64,000 nucleotides of DNA from Piper betle. Lineage: Eukaryota; Streptophyta; Magnoliopsida; Piperales; Piperaceae. Shown here piece after piece: positions 12,066 through 23,772 of the stretch (the stretch's first letter is position 1; every line of letters starts with the position of its first letter). A program made the position numbers and the translations under genes. The stretch spans positions 1 to 64,000 of the forward strand of contig JAURVB010012918.1 of NCBI GenBank assembly GCA_033002965.1, written 5' to 3'. Under the pieces are notes generated by a model. The model saw only the letters and a list, made by a program, of their open reading frames with translations. It was not told the origin of the DNA and searched no databases.

Positions 12066-12410
12066 ACGGCACCGGAGTGCCTGGCACACCGGCCATAGCC
12101 TTTTTATGGGGAGGCTATCACTGCACTCAGATGATTGCTACGCCTTGTTTGTGGGGAAGCTCTCCAACTCTAGTGCCGGTGCCTCACACTCCCGGCCGTT
12201 GCCTTTATGGGGGAGCAGTCACTGCACTCGGGTGATATCTACGCCCCGTTTGTGGGGAAGCTCTCATTACCAATTCTAGTGCCAATGCCTCCACACTCTG
12301 GCCGTAGCCTTTTTATGAGGAGGCTATCACTGCACCCAGTGCGATTGAGGAATCGTTGTGCCTCGCTCACCCAGCCGTAGCCTTTTTGTGGGGCGGCTAT
12401 CACTACTCCA
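11755..12410. repeat. Two type A arrays meeting head to head
   Basis: Units from 11755 to about 12060 read CCCCATAAAAAGGCTACGGCC. From about 12080 they read GGCCATAGCCTTTTTATGGGG, the reverse complement. The turning point is near 12060-12085 (GGCACTGGCACGGCACCGG...GTGCCTGGCA). This is an imperfect large palindrome. Confidence 0.85.
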
Positions 12411-14056
12411 AAACAACGTCGATGCATTACACCATTTACGCACGTAATACCACCCCATGTCGGACTGAGTCAATTCGTTGACCCCGGTTGCACTTAGTGC
12501 ATGGTGGTCGAGTTAGGCTTAGGCCGACCTAGGCTACCAATAAGGAAAGTACTATGTTCTACCTATTATACGTACCTGACTTGAGATTTCATCTGACGGT
12601 AATCCACTAACCCTAATCTGAATGAGGACATAAAATTATGCATTTGTATAATTTTATTTGCATGAACCTACATGCATCTACATGACTAGTATAACTATCC
12701 ATTTTGAAGATATAAAATATATCATGGTGGACTTCATTAATTTTAATTTCCAGTAAGTCCAATGATAATTTATTATCAATGTGATATAATCAATTAAGTA
12801 CTATTTTTTACATTTCCATTTAAATATCCCAAATAAAACCTTCGTTTACCAGTTAACAATTCAATTATTAACCATACTCAATACTTAATTAGTAGTATTA
12901 GTATATTCTTTAACTGATTTGTATTATCCTAATTTAAGGATGTCACTAGTACAGTTATTTGTAATTTATTTTTAACTCGACTGTATCGAGTCATCCCATA
13001 TTTAAAAACTGTCATTCTTCTTCCCCGACATCCTTCTCTTTCCCATACCTTCTTCTTCTTCGCACCCAAAACCAGCATGTCTTCTTTTCCTTCCACCCAA
13101 TTTGAGATCCCATCTTCTATCTACCCCATTGATCCGATTGGAAAACGCTAAAGATCCAATCTTTATCTGCTGCTATCTCATGGAACTCGGACTACACCCT
13201 ACATGGGGAACTTAATTTTACCATTCATGGTGGCCGACCAGCAGCCATGGCGGCCATGGCAAACATGTCCTGCCCCATCAAGGTGACGGCGAGCACCACC
13301 CTAGGTGACGACCAGTCTGCACTTTCCATGGCAGATCCACGTCTGGCCAGCAACACCACCCATGGCAACACCGACCTGGTCTCCTTCACGTTCCTGATTC
13401 GGCGTCCCTATCAACTGTCTGACTCGGCCACCTAGCGACTCCGTCCAGCCAGCAGTGCCGCCGGGAGCACTCCTACTTCCAGCACGTCAACCAAACTCAC
13501 AAGGATGGAAGATGGCATTATTGCTGCTGTAAAACATCAGGATGACCTCTAGTGTTCCCTTCTCTTTGTTGATTTCAGCTTTTAATTTTATGTTTATCAT
13601 GCTTATTATCTAAACATGCTTATTATCCATTTGAGCATGTGTATTTATCAACTAAGAAGAGGAAATGTAGAAGAATTACCCGAGCGAAAGAGGAAGCCGA
13701 GCAACCGTCTGAGAAATTATGGATGACGCCCTCCCTTCTCTTTATATAATGTCATGAAGGCTAGGGTTTGTGAAAAACTTACTTCGCCCGTATTTCACTT
13801 AATCGAGTAACTAGGTAATCGATATGATTCACTTTATTATTTAAACGGTTTGATTCCGCTTTGACCGATTAAACAACAACTAATAGATTAAAATACTTTT
13901 CACTTAACCGGTAATTCACAAGTTAACCGAGTTGACGCGTAAATAACTTGTACGGAAAAAATAAATTTTCCAACATTCTATCCCACTGCGACGTAACGTA
14001 TTTATTATTTTTATTATTATTATTATGTGTATCATCATTTTTTCCTGGTCTTTACA
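12066..14056 (-). mobile_element. Reverse type A LTR, truncated at the head-to-head junction
   Basis: It ends CTGGTCTTTACA at 14056 (LTR start in reverse). It contains the GTCGGACTGAGTCAATTCG box near 12455, an AT-rich block, the ATGG-rich block (13080-13520), an AACCGAGTAACTAGG-type U3 block and TTATTATTATT before the terminus. It is more diverged than the LTR at 3683-5833 and lacks the 4480-4830 segment. The right flank begins inside another element's leader. Confidence 0.8.
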
Positions 14057-14811
14057 ACTTGGCTTTTACTTGCATAATAATTGCTCCATACCGATCAGTA
14101 GAAGTAATATGCAGACGGTGGTTATAGCATCCTGGATGGCAATAGTAAACATTCGGTCCATGTAGTGGATCATGGTCAGTGTTGGAGTAACTCAGACGGT
14201 TGTTGTACATCACGGATGGCAGTTGTGCTACTCGGACAGTGGTTGTGCAACCGGACAGTGGTTGTGCTACATGGACGGTGGTTATGCTATATAGGCGCTG
14301 AAGCCTGACCCTGAAAATGTAGGTTGTAAACCAATACTGTCTCTGGCATGTTTATGTCCATTTGTCTATCCCTAATAGCTATGTCTCACAATATAGACCA
14401 TGTCCCAAAGAAGGACTCATGTGGTGACATATAAAAGATGAGCAAGTGCTCCAATGTGGTCACCCAAGTTTTAAGTATTCTTGATCACCATCCAACTCAA
14501 CGTCAGCTTAATTGAGCATGTGGACACCTATAAGTCAGTCCAAATCTCTGGCAGGGTAAAAGAAAGGTGTCTCACTATGCTTATCATGACATGTCTGTGA
14601 GATCCGTGAAGGCATCTACTGAAATCATATTCTCATATCCATCTCATAATTTCTATAAACATTGAAACTTGCATTGCTCAGATTTGAGTGAGCAAAAACC
14701 TAAAATACTCAGAAAATACCAAAGGAAATACCTGTCGACTTGGCTAAGGACAACTCCACACCAGACAAAAGTCTTCATCACATTCGACTAAGACATGGCT
14801 TTGATACCAAC
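14057..14811 (-). mobile_element. Leader region and primer site of a reverse element
   Basis: The sequence ends with GGCTTTGATACCAA (14798-14811), the reverse of a primer site pairing with initiator tRNA-Met. The LTR at 14813 follows immediately. So this is the untranslated leader of a reverse-oriented element. It includes a short imperfect repeat of about 20 bp (GGACAGTGGTTGTGC) at 14150-14290. No gag coding is visible, and the left side is cut by the LTR ending at 14056. Confidence 0.65.
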
Positions 14812-14812
14812 T

Positions 14813-16190
14813 TGTAACGCCCTGATTTTGTTCACCTAAGAACTCGATAAAAAGGTTACAATCAAGTTGAGTCATGTAAAGTTGTTGGTCATATGACTCG
14901 ATCGATAAAATATATTGAAACAACCTTCTTAGTAGCATCAGAATGGAAGACACCATTAAATACACGTAAAAACACATCGAACATAAATAAAAGTAAGAAA
15001 ATAAATATCTGGCCTAAGCTCAAGTTTGTGTAGAGTTTGTTTGTCTTCCCACCAATGTCGACTCAAGATTGCAAGGCCTACATATACTATGTAAAAACGA
15101 CAGTAACGAATGTTATTGATCGAAAAAATAACTAATTCAAACTAGCAAAATGGGTATTCCATTACCCATGAAAACTTATTAAACTTCAAGATTGCCTCAC
15201 ACTGGGCGGTAAGCAAACATACTGAAGCAAGTGCCGGCTTGCATGCATGGCTCATAATCATATTCGTATATACAACGCTTACGTCCTAACATCCTCCACA
15301 TTACACCTGCCACGATACTCTAGGGGCAAAAGGAATAGTTAAGTTGGTGCCAAAAATGCCGGAAATAGTTAAGTTAGCTAGCAAACCGAGACATAATAAT
15401 AAAAGTAATAATAAATAAAAAATAAATAAATAATTTTACTCGTAGGTAATTAAGTAAATAATAAATAAATGAACATAAATAATACTCTAATAATGTAATA
15501 ATAATATAATTATATTATGTAAATACATTGTTAAATGCGTGTAAATATCAAAGTTACTCGTGTTAGTAAAGATATAAATAATTAAATAAACAAACGAATA
15601 AATAACTAAATAAATAAAAAAATAATATTAATTAATCATGAAGAATAATAATATAAATATCACATATATGATCATACGACTAAATATGTATAAATAGTAA
15701 CACCATGAAGAGAATATTTAATAATCAATCAATTAATTAAATAAAATAAGATAAACATGAACAAAAAAATATCAATGAATAAATACCATTATTAGTAACA
15801 ATGAGTAGGCATGTAGTCATTTCATCGTAGTCAACACATATATGAATAACAAGAAATTATTAATCATGAATAAATAAATAGATAAATAAATAAAATAATT
15901 AATAAATAAAGAAAAATACTTATAAGATCCAAACATACTAAACAATGTGAATGTGCATCTAAACTAATATTGGGGCTCTAGAATTACAAAAAATGGTCAA
16001 GAAAAGGCCGAAATCAGGCTGAACAAGACTGAACGAAGCTAAACTGGACCGAGTTGGGTCGAGACAACTTGGTTTGGGTTAAATAAACTGCTGAACTGGT
16101 TTGGAGTGATGGACACAGACACGGCTAGTAGACTCGGGCACGGCCAGTCGGACTCGAATGAGGGCGGTGGACGCAACCCAGGGCAAACAG
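14813..16190 (-). mobile_element. Reverse LTR, B-like, truncated
   Basis: It starts TGTAACGCCCTGATTTTG at 14813 right after the reverse primer site. The AT-rich block 15395-15960, full of AAATA and TAAATAA words, resembles the reverse of 41560-42180 in the B-like LTR at 40392. The far terminus is not seen; the sequence passes near 16190 into a different LTR. No gene is visible. Confidence 0.6.
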
Positions 16191-16315
16191 GTAAATGGGT
16201 GATTGCTACCTGACTACCCATTAAAATAATTATCTTTAAAGATTTATTACGTGTTCGTATTATTTTTAACTCGAGTCCGTATCGAGTCAACCCATATCTA
16301 CAAAACTGCCACCCT

Positions 16316-16361
16316 CCTTCTCCTCCTTCTTCTTCTTCTTTTTCTTCTTCTTCTTCTTCTA
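16316..16361. repeat. (TTC)n microsatellite
   Basis: Repeated TTC/CTT units lie inside the LTR. A shorter run occurs at the same place in the sister LTR near 48186-48205. Confidence 0.85.
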
Positions 16362-17092
16362 CCCTTCGCCACTCTTCTCTTCTCCAAAAACAGGTTCGTC
16401 CATCTCTTCCAACCCATTTCTTGGCAACCAATTGAACCACCATCTAAACATCCCAACAAAGCATCAACAACATGGTAAAATCAGCAAGCGAGGAGGCCTC
16501 ATGTGCGTTATTTACAGCAGTGATTCAAGACGCTGTCCTGCACCCAACCAGGCATGCTCCTCTTCTCCCAGCCTCAAGACCCCTCCTTTCTTGCACCTTG
16601 CTCCAATTCGGATGTTCCACGACCTTAGGCTGGCATCAAAACAGGAAAGATTGGCCACCTTTGGACGTTGGATGGAGTATCGTCGTTCTCCCCACTTCTG
16701 CACTTGGCCACCATGAATTCCAGTGAGAAGGTCGTCCGTTGTGGACAGTTCCGGTAGCCTGAACTGCTGTGAAGGAACCCATGATGCTGTCAACGAAGCA
16801 CAACTGGTGTCAACCCCTCTGAACGTCCATTACAACACCTATTGGAGCAGAACATCACCACTTCCATCACCCATGCAACTCCGCCCATTCACCACTGCAA
16901 TTCTGCCACCCACTAGAAACCAGGGACATGGCGAGTCCTCCCTTTGACCCAGCAGCAATAGAGGTCGCCCATCTTTCCAATGTTTCAGGCTATGCGGCCA
17001 AGGACAGGATTCCAATTTCAGTTTATTTTAGTACTTTTCTTGTTGATTTACAACTTTAATTCCCATGATTAACAAGCTTACTATCAATTAAA

Positions 17093-17942
17093 TGTGAGAT
17101 CCCTTAACTTAGTCCCACATCTAATACCTACTGGGAGAAGATCCTATTTATAAGTGGGAATGGACTAGAGATCTTTAACTTCCGGGGTACCCATTTTAAA
17201 GAGATGATTTAGCCCATTACGTTGCACTTTGGGCTGGGTCATTACAAATGGTATCAGAGCCGACCTGGTTCCGTGTTAGATGGTGGGATGGACTAGGGAC
17301 ATTGGCTAGAATGCCGGTCACGGGCCAAAAAAAAGGTCGCGGGCCGGGGCTAGCAACGGGCCAAGACTAGAAACGTTGGCTAGGCTGCCGGTCACGGGCC
17401 AAAAAGGACGTGGGCTGGGGCTAGCAACGGGCCAATAATAGGCATTGCGGGGACGAAATTTCCTAAGGTGGGTGGATTGTGAGATCCCTCAACTTAGTCC
17501 CGCATCTAATACCTACTGGGAGAAGATCCTGTTTATAAGTGGGAATGGACTATAGATCTTTAACTTCCGGGGTACCTATTTTAAAGAAATGACTTAGCCC
17601 ATTACGTTGCACTTTGGGCCAGGTAGTCACAAAAGGTATTAGAGCCGACCTGGTTCGGTGTTAGATGGTGGGCTAGATTAGAAATGTTGGCTAGGCTGCA
17701 GGTCACGGGCCAGAAAGGTCGTGGGTTGGGGCTAGCAATGGGCCAAGAATAGGCATTTCGGGGACGAAATTCCCTATGGTGGGTGGATTGTGAGAACCCT
17801 CAACTTAGTCCCACATCTAATACCTACTGGGAGAAGATCCTATTTATAAGTGGGAATGGACTAGAGATCTTTAACTTCCGAGGTACCCATTTTAAAGAAA
17901 TGACTTAGCCGATTACGTTGCACTTTGGGCTGGGTCGTTACA
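17093..17942 (+). mobile_element. Tandem TRIM element: LTR-int-LTR-int-LTR
   Basis: Three 154-bp LTRs (17093-17246, 17478-17631, 17789-17942) start TGTGAGA and end (T)TACA or a mutated form. They flank two internal regions of 231 and 157 bp. Each internal region begins with a primer site (TGGTATCAGAGCC at 17249; GGTATTAGAGCC at 17635) and ends with a purine-rich AAGGTGGGTGGAT or TATGGTGGGTGGAT. There is no coding capacity, as expected for terminal-repeat retrotransposons in miniature. The unit is flanked by the 5-bp duplication TTAAA (17088-17092, 17943-17947). The first internal region contains its own roughly 75-bp duplication around GGCTAGGCTGCCGGTCACGGG. Confidence 0.9.
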
Positions 17943-18208
17943 TTAAAAATATGCATGCCAGAGTCCAAATGTAAAAGAAATAAGAAAAGGGGCGAGATAC
18001 TCATGCAGCAATGAGGAAGGTGCCTGGGATGGAGAGGAGACAAGAAGGAGTGGACGGCTAGGGAAATGGATTTCCCACAATCTTCACAACTATATATATA
18101 TATACAACTCAACGAATCCCTCTATTAAATTCTTACACCCTACCCTACCGCCCATTCATTAATAAGAATCACTTGGCTAAAGTTCGTTCTCCCTTTTCCT
18201 CCCCTTGC

Positions 18209-18349
18209 TAAGTTGCTGGAACTTTTTGGTATAAATTGCAATAGGTCTTTGGGTGTTGAGATATTATATGGTTGCAAATTAGATGGCAGATATGAAATTC
18301 ACGTTTGACTAGTTTCAAGAAACCCTTTTTTTTTAGCCGCACTGTTCAA
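18209..18349. other. Short unassigned stretch
   Basis: This lies between the broken reverse LTR and the next array. It does not match another part of the window that I can recognise and shows no gene. Confidence 0.4.
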
Positions 18350-19225
18350 AATCTAATAATGGACATGTCATAATGGAATGGACAGTCCATAAATAACTAT
18401 CGGCCAATAGGGGGGTACGATGGAATCGACCCATCGGCTCAACCTAATAACTGGTATGGTGGAATGGACCCATCGGCCAATAGGGGGTACGGTGGAATGG
18501 ATGCATCGGCTCAACATAATAAGTGGTATGGTGGAATGGACCCATCGGCCAATAGGGGGTACGGCGGAATGGACCCATTGGCTCAACATAATAAGTGGTA
18601 CGGTGGAATGGACCCATTGGCCAATAAGGGGTACGGTGGAATGGACCCATCGGCCAATAGGAGGTACGATGGAATGGACCCATCGGCCAATGGGGGGTAC
18701 GGTGGAATGGACCCATCGGCTCAAAATAATAGGGGTACGATGGAATGAACCCATCGGCCAATAGGGGGCACGATGGACTGACCCATCGGCCCAATATTTT
18801 ATAGTGGCACGGTGGACTAACCCATCAGCCAATAGGGGGTACGATGGAATGAACCCATCAGCCAACAATATTTTATAGTGGCAAGGTGGACTAACCCATC
18901 AGCCAATAGGGGGTACGATGGAATGAACCCATCGGCCAACAATATTTTATACTGGCACGGTGGACTAACCTATCAGCCAATAGAACTACAACATAATAGG
19001 GGGTACGATGGAATGAACCAATCAGCCAATAAGGGGGCACGATGGACTAACCCATTGGCCCAATATGTTATAGTGGCATGGTGGACTAACCCATCAGCCA
19101 ATAGAACTACAACATAATAGGGGGTACGATGGAATGAACCAATCGGCCAATAAGGGGGCACGATGGACTGACCCATCAGCCCAATATTTTATAGTGGCAC
19201 GGTGGACTAACCCATCAGCCAATAG
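18350..19225 (+). repeat. LTR minisatellite type S, 33-bp unit
   Basis: The regular part repeats GGAATGGACCCATCGGCC AATAGGGGGTACGGT with a 33-bp period. Later units are longer, with AATATTTTATAGTGGCA inserts. The array opens at 18353-18378 with a unit of the other array type (TAATGGACATGTCATAATGG), tying it to the array at 53478-55328. Because 33 is a multiple of 3 and the unit lacks stops, several frames stay open on both strands; these are not genes. Confidence 0.85.
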
Positions 19226-19515
19226 AACTATATCGAGCTTGATCCCGACATGGGTATGTAGGCCAATCAAGATTGTTTGATTTCAGCTCAAATAAGGTAG
19301 AATAAAAGTATGATAGGATAGTCAGGTTAGGAGAATGGGTAATAAATGGGACTTCTTTTTATTTTGTTTTAAGTTATAAATGTGGCTATGGAAAATGGTC
19401 TAAGACTGTGGGAACCATTATTTTATAACTTATTACTCGGCATTTAGTAGCTTTATTTTGGTAACACCTGGCCAACAAGGCCCACAATATTGTTAAAAAT
19501 GGTCGGGTCATTACA
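19226..19515 (+). mobile_element. 3' end of a Tekay-like LTR
   Basis: After the array comes GAGCTTGATCCCGACATGGG and TATAAATGTGGCTATGG near 19375. The ending is CAACAAGGCCCACAATATTG...GGTCGGGTCATTACA at 19515. The same order follows the array at 53478-55328. Reverse pol begins directly at 19516, so this LTR had inserted into, or been joined to, that element. Confidence 0.8.
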
Positions 19516-20390
19516 TTTACCTTTTCAGTTGCTTCCCTCACCATCTCTAACCCGACTATAACTTCCTCGGTAGACTCCAGCCAGTACGATGGAGATCTGC
19601 AGGGCCTACCATATAAGGCTTCAAATGGTGACATCCCTATACTGGCTTGGTAAGAGATAAAGGTGAATTCACCTAAGGCTAAGTGTTTCTCCCAGTCACC
19701 TCCCCAGTCAAGAATGCAAGCTCTTAACAAATCTTCTAGTGTTTGAATAGTCCTCTCACTTTGACCCAGTTCCCATGGCTTTTTGGAAAGCTTCCCAGAA
19801 ATGTGAGGTGAATAGGGGATCGCGGTCAGAGACTATCTCCTTTGGAATCCCATGCAACTTGACAATATTGTCAACATATAATCTTGCTAGGTATTCCGCC
19901 ATTCTCATTGATTTCGTAGGGATGAAGTGAGCTACCTTAGTTAGTCGGACCACAACTAACCGTATGGAGTCATGCTTTTTTGGAGTTCTTGGGAGCTTTG
20001 AAATAAAATCGCATGTGACACACTCCCATTTCCACATTGGTATTTTTAAAGGTTGCAATAGTCCTCCAGGTAATTGAAGTTGGGCTTTGATCTGTTACCA
20101 AGTCTCAAACTTAGAGACAAAATCCACAACATCCCTCTTCATCCCAATCCACCTGTAGGTTTGCTTTAAATCCTGATACATTTTAGTAACTCCAGGGTGT
20201 ATCGAGAACCTTAAGCAATGAGCCTCCTCCATGATATTCCGCCTCAGGGCATTATCCTTGGGTACACACAACCTTCCTCTAAATCTGATCGCACTATTTG
20301 AATGAGCTAAAATGTAAGGAATATTGTCCAACATTTTATTCAGCTCCTCATCACCAATTTATGCTAGCTTAACACGGTCAACTAAATCAT
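19516..20390 (-). pseudogene. Reverse Ty3/gypsy integrase, broken
   Basis: Reading in reverse, [19 protein letters not shown] (zinc region) lies near 20150-20250. The core has WVVV-type DSIRLVVVRLTK near 19950, [13 protein letters not shown] near 19830 and [14 protein letters not shown] near 19700. In the first core motif the catalytic Asp is replaced (VVVRLTK), and a deletion near 19755 removes the segment with the catalytic Glu. The 5' part of the core lies in a different frame from the rest. The C-terminal domain is missing because the LTR end at 19515 cuts in. Confidence 0.8.
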
Positions 20391-21680
20391 TGGAAACAAC
20401 CAAATTTTCCAGTAGGCCTGTTAGATTCTCCACCGGGTTGATAGCTACCACTTCTGCTAACATGGCCTAAAGTCTGGCTAGATGCAGACTTTTGTCCACT
20501 TTGCCCTTCCGACTCAACACGTCGGCTACCACATTCGCTTTCTCTAGATGGTATAAGATTTGGAAGTCGTAGTCTTTCAAATATTCTATCCACCGCCTCT
20601 GTCGAAGGTTAAGGTCATTATGGGTTAAGATATACTTCAAACTCTGGTGGTTAGTGAAGACTTTGAATTGGGCTTCATACAAGTAGTGTCTTTGAATCTT
20701 CAGGGCAAAAACCACTACTGCCAGTTCCAAGTCATGGGTTGTATAATTTTGCTCATTAATCTTCAATTGACAAGAGGCATAGGCCACCACCTTTCCTTCT
20801 TGCATAACGACGCATCCTAAACCCAACCGAGACACATCACTGAAGACTATGAATCCTTCGTTACCATTTGGTAGGGTCAAAACTGGTGCAGTTGTTAAAC
20901 TCTTCTTTAGAGATTGCAAATTCTCCTCACACTTACTACTCCATTCAAACTTTACCCCCTTTCTTATGAGTTTGGTCATCGGCAATGCTACCAAGGAGAA
21001 GTCTTTAATGAATTTCCTATAGTAACCCGCTAAACCAAGGAAGCTTCTGATATAAGTGACTGACTTAGGTTGTGGCCAATCAGTGGCTGTCATCACTTTT
21101 GATGGATCCACTGCAATTCTAGCTTTGAGGGAATATGACCAAGGAAATTAACCTCCTTCAAATAGAAGTCACATTTTTAAGAGCTTGGCAAACAGTTGAT
21201 GTTCTCTCAAAACTTGAAGAGTAATAGATAGGTGCTTCACATGCTCTTCTTCATTATTTGAATAGGCCAGAACGTCGTCCACAGTTATGATAATAAACTT
21301 TTCCAGGTATGTGTGGAATACTGTGTTCATGAGTAACATAAAGGCCGCTGGTACATTTGTTAGACCAAAAGGCATAACCAAAAACTCATAATGTCCATAT
21401 CGAGTTCGGAAAGCTATTTTCTGTATGTCTAACTCCTTTACTCACAACTGGTGATAACCAGATCGCAAGTCTATGTTAGAAAATATTCCGGCTATTTTTG
21501 GCTGAACAAGTCATCAATCCTCGGTAAGGGGTACCGATTCTTAAATGTCACTTGATTGATTTTTCGATAGTCAATACACAGTCGAAGTGATCCGTCTTTC
21601 GTCTTCGCAAAAAGAATAGGGGCTCCCCAGGGTGAAGTACTTGGTCTGATGAGGGCTACCTACAACAACTCTTCTAGTTG
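20391..21680 (-). pseudogene. Reverse Ty3/gypsy RT and RNase H, broken
   Basis: A continuous reverse frame 21111-20467 covers the connection ([17 protein letters not shown]) and RNase H. Its RNase H motifs are [21 protein letters not shown] and FTNHQSL, in which the last catalytic Asp is Asn. RT palm 21381-21169 has [12 protein letters not shown] and [10 protein letters not shown]. Upstream, [15 protein letters not shown] sequence near 21450 is frameshifted (SN in place of SKID). It is the same family as 34449-36419. Confidence 0.85.
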
Positions 21681-22455
21681 AGTCTTTAACTCCTTGAGTT
21701 CTACTGGAGGCATATGGTATGGTGCTTTAGAAATTGGTATTATTCCAGGTGCTAGGACAATGGCGAACTCCACTGCCTGCTGAGGAGGTAATCCTGGAAG
21801 TTCTTCTGGGAATACATCGGGAAACTCTGCTACCACAGGAATCATGGACCACTCTTTGGGTTTCGACTCAGACTCAACTAAGTTAGCTAAAAAGGCTTTA
21901 CATCCCTCACCAAACAATGGACAGTCGACTTGTTTGGTTAGGATAGCTGCCAAAAATTCTGCCCACGTGATGGAAGAAATCTCATGTCGATGGAATGTTG
22001 TTTTTTTTTCCATGGATTTCCGCCACTATGATGCTTCCTCTTGAAGCATGCATGTTGCCCATCTCACATGATGGCGGTGGGGCACATATAGAGCTCTCAA
22101 CACTTTTTCGGTAATTTCAATCCAGCTCTCCACCTTCATTTGATCAATCCCTCCAATAAATAACTCATCTCCCTGTCGGACGTTCCCCTTGCTCGCCCGA
22201 GTTCGCTAACCGTGACCACCCTTGGGCGCTCCCCTAACCACCACATGTGGTGATTCTGGAACCCGCTACCCAGTTTGAGGCTCCATGCCCTGCTACCACT
22301 CTTGGTAACTGCTGAACAATATTTTAAACCACAAAATTTGTTTTTTATGAATCCTGCACCAGTCCCTGTATGGCCGTCAGGATCTGAACCAATACATTCT
22401 CGGTGTTTGCATTGGGCGGAGTAGCTCGGTTTGACTGTCTACGAGTGCCTGCCAT
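21660..22455 (-). pseudogene. Reverse gag start fused to pre-RT segment
   Basis: The reverse start codon MAGTRRQ is at 22455-22453. Gag (particle protein) sequence with IGGIDQMKVESWIEITEK and MLQEEAS follows with several stops. Gag then jumps, after SSITWAEFLAAI near 21955, to CKAFLANLV and FPDVFPEELPGLPP, which normally lies after the protease. The rest of Gag, the zinc knuckle and the protease are therefore missing. The forward element at 33554 has a similar loss with a different breakpoint. Confidence 0.75.
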
Positions 22456-22628
22456 CTAGAACGTCGAACCATCATGGTTCATTAGTATTTTTTTTTGTTT
22501 CAATTATGACTTAGGTTTCTTAGCAAATGAATTTGTTAATTAATACACAACACAGTGGGAAAAGATAATTATTGGACTTTTCAACAAGGTACTTGAGTCA
22601 TAAAATGTGAGCTAGTGGGAAACCAGGT

Positions 22629-22640
22629 GCTGATACCACC
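22629..22640 (-). other. Primer binding site (reverse)
   Basis: GCTGATACCACC is the reverse of GGTGGTATCAGC. It pairs with the 3' end of initiator tRNA-Met and lies directly inside the TRIM-type LTR at 22641. Confidence 0.8.
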
Positions 22641-22793
22641 TGTAACGACCCGACCCAAAGTGCCACGTAATAGGCCTAAGTCATTTCTTTAAAATGGTTA
22701 ACCCAAGTTAAAGATCTATAGTCCATTCTCACTTATAAACATGATCATCTCGTAGTAGGCATTAGATGTGGGATTAAGTTGAGGGATCTCACA
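22641..22793 (-). mobile_element. TRIM-type LTR serving as 5' LTR of a gypsy copy
   Basis: The 153-bp sequence TGTAACGACCC...GGGATCTCACA is the reverse of the TRIM LTR (compare 17093-17246). It is joined through a primer site to a leader and gag of the Tekay-like element at 19516-22455. All complete Tekay-like LTRs in the window are more than 1.5 kb, so this pairing is unexpected. Confidence 0.85.
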
Positions 22794-23350
22794 GCTGCCC
22801 TGTCTCAGACTGAGCCAATTCATTGACCCTGGTTGCGCTCTGCGCATGGTGATCGAATGTGGACTCAGGCCGACCAAGACTCCCAAATCAAAATATATAA
22901 CATTTCAAGTAATTATACGAACCTGGAATTATGATGAGAGACCTTCAACTACAACACATGATCCTAATATGAATGTAATTTCTCTAAAGCCAAATGTGCT
23001 CACAAGCTATCTAGAGGATGTTTCATATAACATCTGAACACTCCTTTATATAGAAGAATATGTGTGAAATTCAATAAGTCATTATATTAAATTTTATTAA
23101 TATGTGTGGACTTTAAGAACTCACTACATTAAATTTTATGGAAAAGAACATAATCGCTCATAAGTATATCATTTGTGTGATAATGAAAAGTCAAAAACTT
23201 ACTATTAAGCGAATAGGAATGGGTTATAATTGATAATTTATGATATTGATTCTTAAGAATTTATTTAATTAAATATTGTTTATGGTTCATTATAAGATTT
23301 ATAAAACCCTAAATAAAATAACCTAATTATTATTTTTTTTGGGTTTTACA
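22794..23350 (-). mobile_element. LTR of a short-internal reverse element, truncated
   Basis: It ends GGGTTTTACA at 23350, next to a reverse purine tract (ATCTCCCTAGCTT, 23351-23363). It opens at 22794 with the conserved CTCAGACTGAGCCAATTCATTGACC box. The remaining part of the LTR (palindromic box and terminus) is missing where the TRIM LTR ends at 22793. Confidence 0.7.
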
Positions 23351-23772
23351 ATCTCCCTAGCTTAGGAATTTTCGTCCTCGAAAATATAATAGGGTCATGA
23401 GTAGAATGTTTTTTTTTTTGATTTAAGCATCGACACTCATATGCATAGCTAAAGTGGGGCACACTATCCCATGACACTATTATCTATATGGCACATGTGT
23501 CCCATATCACCCATACTACCTAGATAACACGTCTGATTATAAAGGCATCCAATATACGCTCATTGGTTTAGGTGTCACGTGCACCTAGCATGACATATAA
23601 GTGGCACACCTATAATGACTTACCATCTTAAATAATGAAAACTAATTATATAAAAGAATGATCAATTCTTATATAAAATAATATTTACCCTTGGGACAGT
23701 TGACTCTTAGACTTGCAACAGGGTAATGATTGATTTGCATGGTTCCGTGGGAAACACAACTCTGATACCACC
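23351..23772 (-). mobile_element. Very short internal region, no coding
   Basis: About 420 bp lie between the reverse purine tract and the reverse primer site CTCTGATACCACC (ending 23772). TTTTCGTCCTCGAAAATAT near 23370 is the reverse of the CGGGGACGAAA-like 3' untranslated motif. There are no gag or pol motifs. The element is a non-autonomous derivative depending on proteins from elsewhere. Confidence 0.65.

Larger units (their letters stand above)
16191..18208 (-). mobile_element. Reverse Tekay-like LTR fragment with TRIM insertion
   Basis: 16216-17092 and 17948-18208 together match 48085-49230, part of the complete reverse LTR at 46745-49497. Shared stretches include the CGAGTCAACCCATAT segment, a (TTC)n run, the CCAATTGAACCACCAT stretch and CACAATCTTCACAACTATATA. 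The copy is interrupted only by the TRIM array 17093-17942. Both ends are truncated. The open frames around 16430-16950 are also present in the sister LTR but broken differently, so I do not call a gene. Confidence 0.8.

Noticed and set aside
16432..16947. Possible host exons in the reverse LTR
   Set aside because: The same sequence occurs in the complete LTR at 48300-48920 with different breaks; no domain.
18368..18868. 166-residue minus-strand frame and overlapping plus-strand frames
   Set aside because: They are products of the stop-free 33-bp type S array.
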